NCBI RefSeq assembly: GCF_001894825.1
Contig: NZ_BCWY01000004.1
Location: 124,001 to 188,000, forward strand
Source of the DNA: Rhodococcus jostii NBRC 16295
Lineage (GTDB): Bacteria > Actinomycetota > Actinomycetes > Mycobacteriales > Mycobacteriaceae
Reading direction: 5' to 3'
Length of the DNA stretch: 64,000 nucleotides
The notes below the pieces were generated by a model. The model did not search any database. It saw only the letters and a list, made by a program, of their open reading frames with translations, and had not been told where the DNA came from. This document shows, in pieces, positions 41,990 through 51,248 of this stretch (its first letter is position 1; each line of letters starts with the position of its first letter). The translations under genes and the position numbers were made by a program.

Positions 41990-43552
41990 ATGACACAGCC
42001 CGGAACGGGTGCCGCGGCGAGGCGCTGGACACCGACCACCGCGACACGAGCCGTGAGCGACATCGCGCCAGGATCGACGATTGCCCTCACCGGTTCCGGG
42101 GGCGGAATCCTCGAAGCGGACACCGTCCTGCAGGCGCTCGAGGAGTGCTTCCTCGCGACCGGGTCGCCGAGGGACCTCACGATCGTGCACGCCCTCGGCA
42201 TCGGCGACCGGGTGCGCCGCGGAACCAACCACCTCGCCCACAAGGGCATGGTCAAGCGGGTCATCGGCGGCCACTGGACGTGGTCGCCGACGATGATCGA
42301 CCTCGTCCGGAACGACGAGATCGAGGCGTACGCCTGGCCCGGCGGCGCGATCAGTCAGCTGCTGCGGGAGATCGGCGCGCGCCGGCCGGGTCTGATCACG
42401 GCCACCGGACTCGACACGTTCGTCGATCCGCGGCACGGCGGGGGCAAGTTCACGCCGTCCGCCACCGAGGACCTCGTCGAACTCCTCACGCTGGACGGTC
42501 GCGAGTACCTGCGTTACAAGCCGTTTCCCGTCGACGTGGCCATCGTCCGCGGCGATTCCATCGACCCGTCCGGGAACGTCACCTGCTCGGGTGAGGCGGC
42601 CCAACTCGACGCGCTGGCCGTGGCCCAGGCGGCGAAGGCGAGCGGCGGCCGGGTCATCGTCCAGGTGAAGAACCTGCTGGACCGGCCCATCGATCCGCGG
42701 CTCGTGCACATTCCGGCGGTCCTGATCGACGACGTCGTCCATGCGCCGAACCAATGGCAGACGTACGCGGGCGAATTCGACCCCGAACTCTCCGGCGACG
42801 CGGCGAACTCGGGGTTCGGCGCCGCGGACCACGACCCGATCCGCATGCTGATCGCCCGGCGGGCCGCCGCCGAGGTCCGGGACGGCGACGTCCTGAACGT
42901 CGGTTTCGGGGTGTCCGCTCTGGTCGTCGACGCCCTCGCCGAACAGGATCGCCTCGACGACATCACCCTTGCCATCGAGCAGGGGCTGATCGACGGCATC
43001 CCCGTCTCCGGCGACCTGTTCGGAGCCGCACGCGGACCGAAGGTCGTGCACTCGTCGATCACCCAGTTCGACCTGTTCTCGGGCGGAATGCTCGACGTCA
43101 GCTGCCTGGGCATGGCCGAGGTCGACGCGACCGGCGCCGTCAACGTCAGCAAGATCGGCGGCGGCATCGTCGGGCCGGGCGGCTTCATCGACATCTCCCA
43201 GAACTCGCCGCGCGCCGTGTTCTGCGGGACGTTCACCGCCCGCGGACTGGACGTCGAGATCGTCGGGGGCGAACTCGTGATCCGGCGCGAAGGTTCCGTG
43301 CCGAAGTTCGTCGACCGCGTCGATCAGGTCACCTACTCCGGCGCTCTCGCCGTCCGGGAGGGACGCGAGGCCGTCTATGTCACCGAACGGGCGGTCTTCG
43401 TGCTCACCCGGGACGGCCTCGAACTCGCCGAGATCGCACCCGGCATCGATGTCGACCGGGACATTCTGCCGCACATGGGCTTCCGTCCGATCATCAAGAA
43501 CCCCCGCCTGATGGACGCGGGGCTGTTCGCCCCCGTCGCCGTACACATCTGA
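41990..43552 (+). CDS. Family I acyl-CoA:carboxylate CoA-transferase (fused subunits)
   Basis: The 520-residue protein fuses the alpha and beta halves of a family I CoA-transferase, like YdiF/propionate CoA-transferase. The alpha half begins IAPGSTIALTGSGGGILEAD. The beta half carries the catalytic Glu, E330 in TLAIEQGLIDGIP, next to the oxyanion loop VGFGVSALVVDAL. It would transfer CoA from an acyl-CoA donor to a carboxylic acid made by the pathway. A LacI-type operator directly precedes its ribosome site. It leads the operon of acyl-CoA dehydrogenase, SDR, AKR and glycerate kinase. Confidence 0.87.
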   Translation: MTQPGTGAAARRWTPTTATRAVSDIAPGSTIALTGSGGGILEADTVLQALEECFLATGSPRDLTIVHALGIGDRVRRGTNHLAHKGMVKRVIGGHWTWSPTMIDLVRNDEIEAYAWPGGAISQLLREIGARRPGLITATGLDTFVDPRHGGGKFTPSATEDLVELLTLDGREYLRYKPFPVDVAIVRGDSIDPSGNVTCSGEAAQLDALAVAQAAKASGGRVIVQVKNLLDRPIDPRLVHIPAVLIDDVVHAPNQWQTYAGEFDPELSGDAANSGFGAADHDPIRMLIARRAAAEVRDGDVLNVGFGVSALVVDALAEQDRLDDITLAIEQGLIDGIPVSGDLFGAARGPKVVHSSITQFDLFSGGMLDVSCLGMAEVDATGAVNVSKIGGGIVGPGGFIDISQNSPRAVFCGTFTARGLDVEIVGGELVIRREGSVPKFVDRVDQVTYSGALAVREGREAVYVTERAVFVLTRDGLELAEIAPGIDVDRDILPHMGFRPIIKNPRLMDAGLFAPVAVHI

Positions 43553-43562
43553 GGAGAACTAC

Positions 43563-44732
43563 ATGTCAACCGGACACAGCGTCATTCCGTCGTCGGTGCT
43601 CGGCGCCGACGAACGCACGCTCGTCGCCGAATTCGTCGACGAACGGATCCGGCCCGTCGCCACCGAACTGGACGAGACCGAACGATTCCCCGAGGAGATC
43701 TACCGGGAGATGGGCAAGATCGGGCTCTTCGGCATCACCGTGCCCGAGAAGTTCGGCGGATTCGGCGGCACCGCGCTCGACTACCTGTTCGTCATGGAGT
43801 CGCTGTCCTACGGGTACGCGTCGGTGGCCGACCAGTGCGGGCTCGTCGAGATCCTCGGCAGCCTGCTCAGCGCCTACGGCACACCCGAACAGCAGGAGCA
43901 GTACCTGCGCCCGATGCTGTCGGCCGAGAAGCGCTGCGCCTACGCGCTCACCGAACCGGGATCCGGATCCGACCTCGGATCCATCTCCACGCGAGCGGTG
44001 CGCAGCGGCGACGGCTGGGTGCTCAGCGGCGAGAAGATCTACATCCACAACGCGCCCGTCGCCGACTTCGCGGTGGTCCTCGCCGTCACCGACCCCGAAC
44101 TCGGGAAGCGCGGGGGCATCTCCGTCTTCCTGGTGGACGTCGACCAGCCCGGCGTCAGCCGCGCGTACCACGAACACAAGATGGGTCAGCGGGCGTCCCA
44201 GGTCGGCGGGCTGGTGTTCGACTCCGTCCAGTTGTCGGCCGACGCCCTCCTCGGCGAGGAAGGCAAGGCGTTCGGCTACATGATGAAGGTGCTGGCCAAG
44301 GGCCGTCTCGGCATCTCGGGCCTGAGCCTCGGCATCAGCCGCGCCGCCCTGGACGCGGCGACCCGGCAGTCCCTCGACCGCAGCCAGTTCGGCAAGCCGA
44401 TCTCCGCGAATCAAGGCATCTCCTTCTCCCTCGCCACCGTCGCCACCGAACTGCGGGCCGGCACCGCGCTGTCGGTCGAGGCGGCGCGGGCGCTCGACAG
44501 CGGCGCATCGGACGCCGAGACGCTCTGCTCGATGGCCAAGCTCTACGCGTCCGAGGGATGCGTGCGCCACGCCGACGCCGCCGTGCAGGTGTTCGGCGGC
44601 AACGGTTTCATCCGCGGATACGAGGTCGAGCGCCTCTACCGCGACGCCCGCATCACGAAGATCTACGAAGGCACCAGCGAAATGCAGCGGCTCATCATCA
44701 GCCGCGCAGTCTTGAAGGGAGCCGCGGCATGA
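43563..44732 (+). CDS. Acyl-CoA dehydrogenase
   Basis: The 389-residue protein is a canonical member: ITVPEKFGGFGGT, CAYALTEPGSGSDLGSI, GWVLSGEKIYIHNAPVAD, and the catalytic Glu E369 in KIYEGTSEMQRLII. It should use FAD to introduce a double bond into an acyl-CoA, presumably the CoA ester made by the transferase encoded just upstream (10-base gap). The following SDR starts within its stop codon (ATGA). No enoyl-CoA hydratase or thiolase gene is near, so complete beta-oxidation is not encoded here. Confidence 0.92.
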   Translation: MSTGHSVIPSSVLGADERTLVAEFVDERIRPVATELDETERFPEEIYREMGKIGLFGITVPEKFGGFGGTALDYLFVMESLSYGYASVADQCGLVEILGSLLSAYGTPEQQEQYLRPMLSAEKRCAYALTEPGSGSDLGSISTRAVRSGDGWVLSGEKIYIHNAPVADFAVVLAVTDPELGKRGGISVFLVDVDQPGVSRAYHEHKMGQRASQVGGLVFDSVQLSADALLGEEGKAFGYMMKVLAKGRLGISGLSLGISRAALDAATRQSLDRSQFGKPISANQGISFSLATVATELRAGTALSVEAARALDSGASDAETLCSMAKLYASEGCVRHADAAVQVFGGNGFIRGYEVERLYRDARITKIYEGTSEMQRLIISRAVLKGAAA

Positions 44733-45487
44733 GCGGCGTTGCACGACAAACCCACTCGGTCGACCTCTCCGGGAAGACCGCCATCGTGACCGGTGCGGCC
44801 GGCGGGATCGGTTCGGCAATCGCCCGGGCCCTCGCGCGGAGCGGGGCACTCGTGGTGGCGACGGATGCCGACCCGAAGGTCGGCGACGTCGCAGCGGAGT
44901 TCGGCGGCCACGGTCTCTGCGGAGACCTCACCGACCCCGAGTTCGGCGCGCGCGCCGTCGACCTCGCCCAGCAGCTGTCGGGGCGCCTGGACATCCTGAT
45001 CAACGCGGCCGGGATCCAGTTGCGGACCACGGCGATCGACGTGGACGAGGACGGATGGGAACGCCTCCTCGACGTCAACCTGTCGGCGGCCTACCGGTTG
45101 ACGCGGCAGGCGGCCAAGTCGCTCGTCGCCACCCGCGGCGCCATCGTGAACATTGCGTCGCTGTCCGCGGATCGCGCCGTCGCGGGCATCGTTCCCTACG
45201 GTGCGACGAAGGCCGCGCTGACGCAACTCGGCAAGGGTCTGGCCGTGGAACTCGGCCCCCACGGCGTGCGCGTCAACACCGTCTCGCCGGGCTACATCGA
45301 AACCCCGATGACGGCGGATGTGCTGGGGCAGGAAGACTTCCGGGCCCAGAAACTGAGCCGGATCCCGTTGCAACGGTTCGCGGACGGCGACGACGTCGCC
45401 GACGTGGTGCTGTTCCTCGTCTCCGATGCCGCGCGGTACGTCACCGGGGTGGTCCTGCCCGTCGACGGCGGGTACTCGATCACATGA
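44729..45487 (+). CDS. Short-chain dehydrogenase/reductase
   Basis: The 252-residue classical SDR has the cofactor motif TGAAGGIGSAIA, the NAAG motif, catalytic Ser in NIASLSADRA, and Tyr/Lys in YGATKAAL. The acidic D in VVATDAD at the end of the second strand favours NAD(H). It overlaps both neighbours by four bases (ATGA), placing it inside a coupled operon. Its likely job is to oxidise a hydroxy intermediate or reduce a keto one; the substrate is unknown. Confidence 0.9.
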   Translation: MSGVARQTHSVDLSGKTAIVTGAAGGIGSAIARALARSGALVVATDADPKVGDVAAEFGGHGLCGDLTDPEFGARAVDLAQQLSGRLDILINAAGIQLRTTAIDVDEDGWERLLDVNLSAAYRLTRQAAKSLVATRGAIVNIASLSADRAVAGIVPYGATKAALTQLGKGLAVELGPHGVRVNTVSPGYIETPMTADVLGQEDFRAQKLSRIPLQRFADGDDVADVVLFLVSDAARYVTGVVLPVDGGYSIT

Positions 45488-46311
45488 CGAACCTGGCGAC
45501 CGTTCCCTCGGTCACGTTGAACAACGACGTCACGATGCCCGCGCTCGGGTTCGGCCTGTTCACGATCCCCGACGAGGACATGGACTCCACAGTGTCGCAT
45601 GCCCTGTCCGCCGGCTATCGCGCATTCGACACGGCCCCGATGTACGGCAACGAGGCGGCCCTCGGGCGCGCGCTGACCCGGGCCGACGTCGATCGGGACG
45701 AGATCTTCGTGACCACCAAGATCTCCAACGAGGACCAGGGCTACCAGCCGACACTGGCCGCGTTCGAGGCGAGTGCGGCGAAACTCGGCCGCATCGACCT
45801 GTGCCTCATCCACTGGCCGGCGCCGAGCCGCGGACAGTATCTGGAGACGTGGCGGGCACTCGAGAAGCTGTACTACGACGGGCGGGTGCGGGCGATCGGC
45901 GTGTCGAACTTCCAGCCCGACCAGCTCGAGCGGCTCGCGGAGATCGCCACGATCACCCCGGCCGTGAACCAGATCGAACTGCACCCGCTGCTCACGCAGA
46001 CGGCACTGACGGATCTGCACCGGTCGCTGGGCATCCGCACCCAGGCGTGGGCGCCGCTGGCGAGGGGGCACCTGAACGACCACACACTGTTGGCAGCGCT
46101 CGCCGCCCGGCACGGTGTGTCGGTCGCGCAGGTCGTTCTGCGCTGGCACCTGCAGATCGGGACCATTCCGCTTCCCAAATCTTCGGCGGCGCACAGGATG
46201 CGGCAGAACGCCGAGGTGTTCGGGTTCCGGCTGTCCGCCGCCGAGATGGACGCGATCTCGGCTCTGAACCGGGACCAGCGCACGGGACCACACCCCGATG
46301 ACGTCGACTGA
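45484..46311 (+). CDS. Aldo/keto reductase
   Basis: The 275-residue TIM-barrel protein has the four AKR active-site residues: Asp in YRAFDTAPMYGNE with its Tyr, Lys in FVTTKISNE, and His in CLIHWPAPS. The cofactor region is IPLPKSSAAHRMRQN. It matches 2,5-diketogluconate-reductase-type AKRs that reduce sugar carbonyls with NADPH. The ATG overlaps the SDR stop. It is distinct from the broken AKR at 57031-58066, which belongs to another subgroup. Confidence 0.9.
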   Translation: MTNLATVPSVTLNNDVTMPALGFGLFTIPDEDMDSTVSHALSAGYRAFDTAPMYGNEAALGRALTRADVDRDEIFVTTKISNEDQGYQPTLAAFEASAAKLGRIDLCLIHWPAPSRGQYLETWRALEKLYYDGRVRAIGVSNFQPDQLERLAEIATITPAVNQIELHPLLTQTALTDLHRSLGIRTQAWAPLARGHLNDHTLLAALAARHGVSVAQVVLRWHLQIGTIPLPKSSAAHRMRQNAEVFGFRLSAAEMDAISALNRDQRTGPHPDDVD

Positions 46312-47422
46312 CGCCGGCTCGATGCGGGTGGTGCTGGCCCCGGACTCGTTCAAGGGCTCACTGACCGCCACGGAGGTGGCGGCGGCCCTGGCGGCGGGAT
46401 GGTCGACGGTCCGACCGGACGACGAGCTGGTCCTGCTCCCGCAGGCGGATGGCGGCGAAGGCACCGTGGACGCCGTCGCGTCCTGTCACGACACCGGTGT
46501 GTGGCGTGAGGTGCCGGGCGTGCAGGGCCCCGACGGGCGTTCGATAACCGGACGCTGGCTACTCCTCGAGGACGGGACGGCGGTGGTCGAGCTCGCGCAG
46601 ATGAGCGGGTTGCCGCTGATGGGGTCGCCGGATCCGGGTGGCGCCTCGACGACCGGACTGGGGCAGGTGATCGTCGCAGCACTGGCGGACGGCGCGAAGG
46701 CGCTACATATCGGACTCGGCGGTTCCGCGTCCACCGACGGCGGCGCGGGCGCGCTGCGGGCGCTGGGCGCGAAGCTTCTGGACCGCGACGGCCGGGAGGT
46801 CCCCGACGGGGGTGCGGCCCTGACCGATCTCGCCACGATCGACGTGAACTTGCTGATCGAGCCGCCACCCGGTGGCGTCGAACTGCTGACGGACACGACG
46901 GCCGTGCTCTGCGGCCTGCACGGCGCCGCGCAGATCTTCGGGCCGCAGAAGGGCGCCGACCCCGCGGAGTGCGACCGCCTGGATCGCGCGCTCGCGAATC
47001 TTGCCGGATGTCTCGGCGCACGACTGCCGTGCAGTCCCGACGAACCCGGAGTGGGAGCGGCGGGCGGCACCGGATTCGGGCTGTCGGCCTGGGGCGGCCG
47101 GCTGGTGCCGGGCGCCGCCCGCATCGCCGAGCTCACCGGGCTGAGCGCCGAGTTCGGCCACGCCGACGTCGTGGTCACCGGTGAGGGTCAATTCGACGCG
47201 ACGTCGCTGTCCGGCAAACTCGTCGGCTCCGTGCTGGAGCGGTGCGCGGAGACCGCGACCCGATCGGTGGTCGTCGCGGGCCGCCTCGCGGCGTCGCCAC
47301 CCGGCATCGGGATCTCACTGTCCGACCTGGCGGGGAGCGCGGACGGGGCACTCGCCGCACCCACGACGTGGTGCCGCGTTGCGGGGGCGGTCGCGGCCGC
47401 CCGGCTCACCGGAACTGTGTAA
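46298..47422 (+). CDS. Glycerate kinase (GlxK type)
   Basis: The 374-residue protein follows the type I glycerate kinase pattern: MRVVLAPDSFKGSLTATEVA, LPQADGGEGTVDAV, GLGGSASTDGGAGALRALGA and VVVTGEGQFDATSLSGK. It phosphorylates D-glycerate to 2-phosphoglycerate, feeding lower glycolysis. Its presence implies that the island's substrate yields glycerate or tartronate semialdehyde. ATG at 46298 overlaps the AKR gene by 14 bases; an in-frame ATG at 46322 would remove the overlap and starts exactly at the conserved core. Confidence 0.9.
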   Translation: MTSTDAGSMRVVLAPDSFKGSLTATEVAAALAAGWSTVRPDDELVLLPQADGGEGTVDAVASCHDTGVWREVPGVQGPDGRSITGRWLLLEDGTAVVELAQMSGLPLMGSPDPGGASTTGLGQVIVAALADGAKALHIGLGGSASTDGGAGALRALGAKLLDRDGREVPDGGAALTDLATIDVNLLIEPPPGGVELLTDTTAVLCGLHGAAQIFGPQKGADPAECDRLDRALANLAGCLGARLPCSPDEPGVGAAGGTGFGLSAWGGRLVPGAARIAELTGLSAEFGHADVVVTGEGQFDATSLSGKLVGSVLERCAETATRSVVVAGRLAASPPGIGISLSDLAGSADGALAAPTTWCRVAGAVAAARLTGTV

Positions 47423-47478
47423 CCGATTTCTCACCTGTCCGGCTCGCCCGGACAACCTATGACCACACCATGCAGCGC

Positions 47479-47517
47479 TTGACTTGTGACGCCGATCACG
47501 GTAAGAAAGCGTTTACA
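47479..47517 (+). promoter_or_regulatory. Promoter with LacI-type operator, site 5, for the ABC importer
   Basis: TTGACT (47479-47484) and TAAGAA (47502-47507), 17 bases apart, fit a sigma-70-type promoter. The operator AGAAAGCGTTTACA (47504-47517) overlaps the -10 region, an ideal position for repression. It lies 26 bases before the binding-protein start codon. Confidence 0.65.
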
Positions 47518-47543
47518 TTCTTTTTCAGGGAAGTGGACGAACG

Positions 47544-48653
47544 ATGACACGGACGCAACGATCAATCAGGGCGGTAGCCCGGGCCGTCGGCGTAGCCGCG
47601 GCAGTCTCCGTCATGGCGAGTTCCGCCATCGCCTGCTCGACGGGATCGGAACGGATCGAGCGGGACGGAGCAGCCGTCGACCGCGGTGACATGGTGATGG
47701 TCTCCGAGGTCCGGTCGCTCACCAACCCGTACGAGGCCGCGTGGGTGCAGGGCAGCCGCGCGTACGCCGAGTCGCTGGGCATCGAGCTGAAGGTGATCGT
47801 CTACGGCGGCGACTCGCAGAACGCGCTGTCGCAGTTGCAGTCGGTGCTGGCCGCAGGCAAGACCGTGCTGCTCAACATCAACCCGAACACGAGCGCCGAC
47901 ACCCCCGCGATCGTGCGCGCCGTGCAGAACAGCGGCGGGTGCGCGGTCACCCAGTGGAGCAAACCGGCCGATCTGCATCCCTGGGACGTCGGCAACGGGT
48001 GGGCGTCCTACGTCGCCTACGACGGCGTCCAGCAGGGCGCCGACACGGGGAAGGCCCTCGTCGATTCGCTCGGCGGCACCGGCGGCGTGATCGCGCTGCA
48101 GGGTCTGCTCGCCAACGAGATCAGCCAGACCCGGTTCCAGGGCTTCCAGCAGGCGATGGACGGACAGTTCGGCGTCACCCTGCTCGACGACCAGCCCGCC
48201 GACTTCGACCGCAACAAGGCCTACACCACCACGCAGACCCTGCTCAACAAGTACGGCGACCAGGTGAACGGTATCTGGGCCGCAACGGATTCCATGGCAC
48301 TCGGCGCGCTGCAGGCGGTGCGTGAGGCGGGCCGCGCGGGGGAGATCAAGATCGCCAGCGCCGCGGACGCCACCCCGGAAGGATTGGGCGCCATCGCGAA
48401 CGGGGAACTGCTCTCCACCTACACGACCGACCCCTACTTCAACGGCGCGATGGGACTGGCGATCTGCTATCAGGCGATGACCGGGGGAATCGACGTCGAG
48501 TCGCTGCCCCGCGAGAACCGCGAGTTCTACGTCGACCAGTCGCTGATCACCGCGAGCAACGTCGACCAGTTCCTCGCCGTGCCGACCGACGAGGAGATCG
48601 TGCGGTCCGTGCAGGATCCGTACTCCCGCATCACCGGGCCCGTCGCCCGATAA
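47544..48653 (+). CDS. Sugar ABC importer substrate-binding lipoprotein (CUT2 type)
   Basis: The 369-residue protein has a twin-basic N-terminus, a hydrophobic signal and a probable lipobox ending AIAC (Cys 31). The rest is a ribose-binding-type fold (periplasmic binding protein 4): VMVSEVRSLTNPYEAAWVQGSRAYAESLGIEL, VLAAGKTVLLNINPNTSADTPAIVRAVQ, GIWAATDSMALGALQAVREAG. It should capture a sugar or polyol outside the membrane. It is the first gene of a four-gene importer operon under LacI-type control. Confidence 0.88.
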   Translation: MTRTQRSIRAVARAVGVAAAVSVMASSAIACSTGSERIERDGAAVDRGDMVMVSEVRSLTNPYEAAWVQGSRAYAESLGIELKVIVYGGDSQNALSQLQSVLAAGKTVLLNINPNTSADTPAIVRAVQNSGGCAVTQWSKPADLHPWDVGNGWASYVAYDGVQQGADTGKALVDSLGGTGGVIALQGLLANEISQTRFQGFQQAMDGQFGVTLLDDQPADFDRNKAYTTTQTLLNKYGDQVNGIWAATDSMALGALQAVREAGRAGEIKIASAADATPEGLGAIANGELLSTYTTDPYFNGAMGLAICYQAMTGGIDVESLPRENREFYVDQSLITASNVDQFLAVPTDEEIVRSVQDPYSRITGPVAR

Positions 48654-48702
48654 CCCCCCCGAATAGCTCCCCGAACACCACCGAACCTCCGAAGGAGTGA
48701 CC

Positions 48703-49734
48703 ATGTCGACGACCGAAATGACCGGGGAGGTGACGACCCCCGCCGAACCCGCCACACCCGTGCGCACCACGCGACCACGCGTGCGCCGGCTGCTCGCCAC
48801 CGCCGGCCCGCTCACCGCGCTGCTGGGACTGTGCGCCGTCTTCGCGGTGCTGGCTCCCGGCTTCGCGACAGCGAGCAACGCGGCGGCGATCGTCGAGCAG
48901 GCCGCGATTCCCGTGGTTCTCGCGATGGGCGCCACGCTGGTGGTCCTGGTGGGCGGCGTCGACCTGTCGATCGAGGGCGTGATGGCGGCCAGCGGGCTGA
49001 CGTTCGTCCTCCTCGCGGCGAACAGCGTGAACGGCAACGACCTGGGGCTCCTCGCCGTCCTGCTGGCGCTGGGCGTCGGCCTGCTCTTCGGAGTGGTCAA
49101 CGGCGTGCTGCACGTCGTCGCCCGGGTGCCGTCGTTCCTCGTCACGCTGGGAACCTGGTTCGTCGGGCTCGGTGTGGCCACCGTCCTGTTCGGCACGAGC
49201 ACCCCGCAGCTCGCCGACCCGGCCCTCACGGCCTGGGCAGGCGGTCACTGGTTCGGACTTCCGGTCGTCGTGGTGTTCGCGCTCGCCGCCGTGGCCCTGA
49301 CGGTGCTGCTGTGCAAGGGAACCCGACTCGGCATGCACACCTACGCGATCGGCGGTGACGAGGCGACCAGCCGCCTGGCCGGAGTCCCGGTCGGGCGCAC
49401 CAAGATCGTCCTGTTCGCCGTCGCCGGGTTGCTGTCCGGGCTCGGGGGAGTGCTCGCCACGATCCGGCTCGGCGTCGGCGACGTGAGCGTCGGTTCGGGA
49501 AGCCTCTTCCTCACCCTGTCTGCCGTGGTCGTCGGCGGCACGCTCCTCAGCGGCGGTCGCGGCGGTCCGCTGCACTCCCTGGTGGGTGTGCTGCTCCTGG
49601 TGGTCCTCGGCAACGGACTTCTGCTCTCGGGCGCCAGCCCGTACATCCAACAGGGCGCGCAGGGACTCATCATCGTGGTGGCCGTGATCGCCACCGGGTG
49701 GCCCGCCCGCAGTCGACTGAGGGTCGTGAAATGA
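48703..49734 (+). CDS. Sugar ABC importer permease 1 (CUT2 type)
   Basis: The 343-residue protein has about nine hydrophobic helices and the RbsC-type signatures VVLVGGVDLSIEGVMAASG, GVLHVVARVPSFLVTLGTWF and GRTKIVLFAVAGLLSGLGGVL. It forms half of the membrane channel with the permease at 51245. ATG at 48703 has GAAGGAG seven bases upstream. Its stop overlaps the start of the ATPase gene (ATGA). Confidence 0.9.
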   Translation: MSTTEMTGEVTTPAEPATPVRTTRPRVRRLLATAGPLTALLGLCAVFAVLAPGFATASNAAAIVEQAAIPVVLAMGATLVVLVGGVDLSIEGVMAASGLTFVLLAANSVNGNDLGLLAVLLALGVGLLFGVVNGVLHVVARVPSFLVTLGTWFVGLGVATVLFGTSTPQLADPALTAWAGGHWFGLPVVVVFALAAVALTVLLCKGTRLGMHTYAIGGDEATSRLAGVPVGRTKIVLFAVAGLLSGLGGVLATIRLGVGDVSVGSGSLFLTLSAVVVGGTLLSGGRGGPLHSLVGVLLLVVLGNGLLLSGASPYIQQGAQGLIIVVAVIATGWPARSRLRVVK

Positions 49735-51248
49735 CATCTCTCCTGGAACTCCGCAACGTCACGAAGAAATTCGGACCCAACACCGTCCTCGACGACGTCA
49801 GCCTGTCGATCGCACCGAACGAGGTCGTGGGGCTGATCGGCGAGAACGGCGCCGGAAAGTCCACGCTGCTCAAGATCCTCGCCGGCGTGCACCGCCAGGA
49901 CGGCGGCTCGATGCTGCTCGGCGGGCGCGAGGTGAGCTTCGGGAGCCCGGCCGACGCCGCCGACCACGGAGTCGGGGTCGTGCACCAGGAACAGTCGCTG
50001 CTGCCGAACCTCACCGTCGGCCAGAACCTGATCCTCGGGCACGAAGGAGACACCGCTCGCGCCGGATTCCTGCGCCGGCGCCGGATTCGTGCCCGCGCCC
50101 AGGAGATGCTGTCGGTGGTGGAGTCGACGGTCGACCCGGGCGCACTCACCGAAAGCCTCGGTTTCGCCCAACGCCAGATGGTGGAGGTGGCACGCGCGGT
50201 TGCCGGCAGGCAGGTCGACCACTCGCCGCTCCTCATCCTCGACGAACCGACGTCGGTGCTCGAACCGGAGGACGTCGAGGTGCTGCACCGGCGGGTCACC
50301 GCCCTGAAGGAACGCGGTTCCGTCATCTTCGTCTCCCACCGTCTCGACGAGGTGCTCCGCTTCTCCGACCGCGTGTACGTACTGCGCGACGGCAAGGTCG
50401 TCGGTGAGCGGATCGCGTCGGCGGCAACGGAAGCCGAGCTCTACCAGCTGATGATCGGTAAGGGTGCGGCCGAGGAGATCTACTCGTCGAAGCGCAAGCA
50501 GGCAGTCTCCCGGACGGGCACCCCGACGCTGTCGGTCCGCAACCTCACCTGCGGCGGCAAGGCGACGGACGTGTCGCTCGACATCCACGCCGGCGAAATC
50601 GTGTCGGTGGTGGGCGTGGTCGACTCGGGCCGCGAGGAGATGGCCCGGGCCGTCTTCGGCGCCGTCCCCATCGACTCCGGGACGGTCGAGATCGACGGAC
50701 AGCGTTCGGCCCCCGGATCGCCCGCGGACGCCGTGCGGTCCGGTGTCGCCTACGTTCCCGCCGAGCGACGCGTCGAGGGCATGATCGCCGGAGCGACCGT
50801 CGCGCAGAACATCGCGACCGTGCACCCGGTGAAGGCGGGTGGCGGGCGGATCTCCTCCGGCGCCCGGCTGGACGAGACGGCGCGCACCTGGATCGAGAAA
50901 CTCGGTATCCGGCCCGCCGACCCCGACGCCGACATCGCGCGACTGTCGGGTGGCAATCAGCAGAAGGCCGTGGTGGCCAAGTGGATTCTGGGCGACGGAC
51001 TGAAGGTGCTCGTCCTCGACCATCCCACCCGCGGCCTCGACATCGGCGCGAAGGAAGACCTCTACGCCGTGTTCCGCGACCTCTCCGACCGGGGAGTCGC
51101 GATCCTGGTGCTCGCCGACACCCTCGACGAGGCGATCGGTCTCGGACACCGCGTGATCGTGATGCGGGACGGCGAGATCACCGGCGCCTTCGACTCACCG
51201 CCCGGGAACCCGCCCAGCAAACTCCAACTCCTCGAGAAGATGATGTGA
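49731..51248 (+). CDS. Sugar ABC importer ATPase, double nucleotide-binding domain (CUT2 type)
   Basis: The 505-residue protein has two ATP-binding cassettes, as in RbsA/MglA. The first has Walker A GENGAGKST (37-45), a variant signature LGFAQRQMVEVARA, and Walker B LLILDEP (E172). The second has the degenerate Walker A usual for the family and an intact LSGGNQQK (405-412). Its Walker B reads VLVLDHPTRG, with His 431 where a catalytic Glu is expected. It overlaps both neighbours (ATGA at the start, GTGA at the end). Confidence 0.92.
   Translation: MTSLLELRNVTKKFGPNTVLDDVSLSIAPNEVVGLIGENGAGKSTLLKILAGVHRQDGGSMLLGGREVSFGSPADAADHGVGVVHQEQSLLPNLTVGQNLILGHEGDTARAGFLRRRRIRARAQEMLSVVESTVDPGALTESLGFAQRQMVEVARAVAGRQVDHSPLLILDEPTSVLEPEDVEVLHRRVTALKERGSVIFVSHRLDEVLRFSDRVYVLRDGKVVGERIASAATEAELYQLMIGKGAAEEIYSSKRKQAVSRTGTPTLSVRNLTCGGKATDVSLDIHAGEIVSVVGVVDSGREEMARAVFGAVPIDSGTVEIDGQRSAPGSPADAVRSGVAYVPAERRVEGMIAGATVAQNIATVHPVKAGGGRISSGARLDETARTWIEKLGIRPADPDADIARLSGGNQQKAVVAKWILGDGLKVLVLDHPTRGLDIGAKEDLYAVFRDLSDRGVAILVLADTLDEAIGLGHRVIVMRDGEITGAFDSPPGNPPSKLQLLEKMM

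Noticed and set aside
49731..51248. Apparent loss of the LSGGQ signature in the first ATPase cassette
   Set aside because: RbsA-type first cassettes normally carry a variant such as LSIGDQQMVEIA, so LGFAQRQMVEVA is ordinary.
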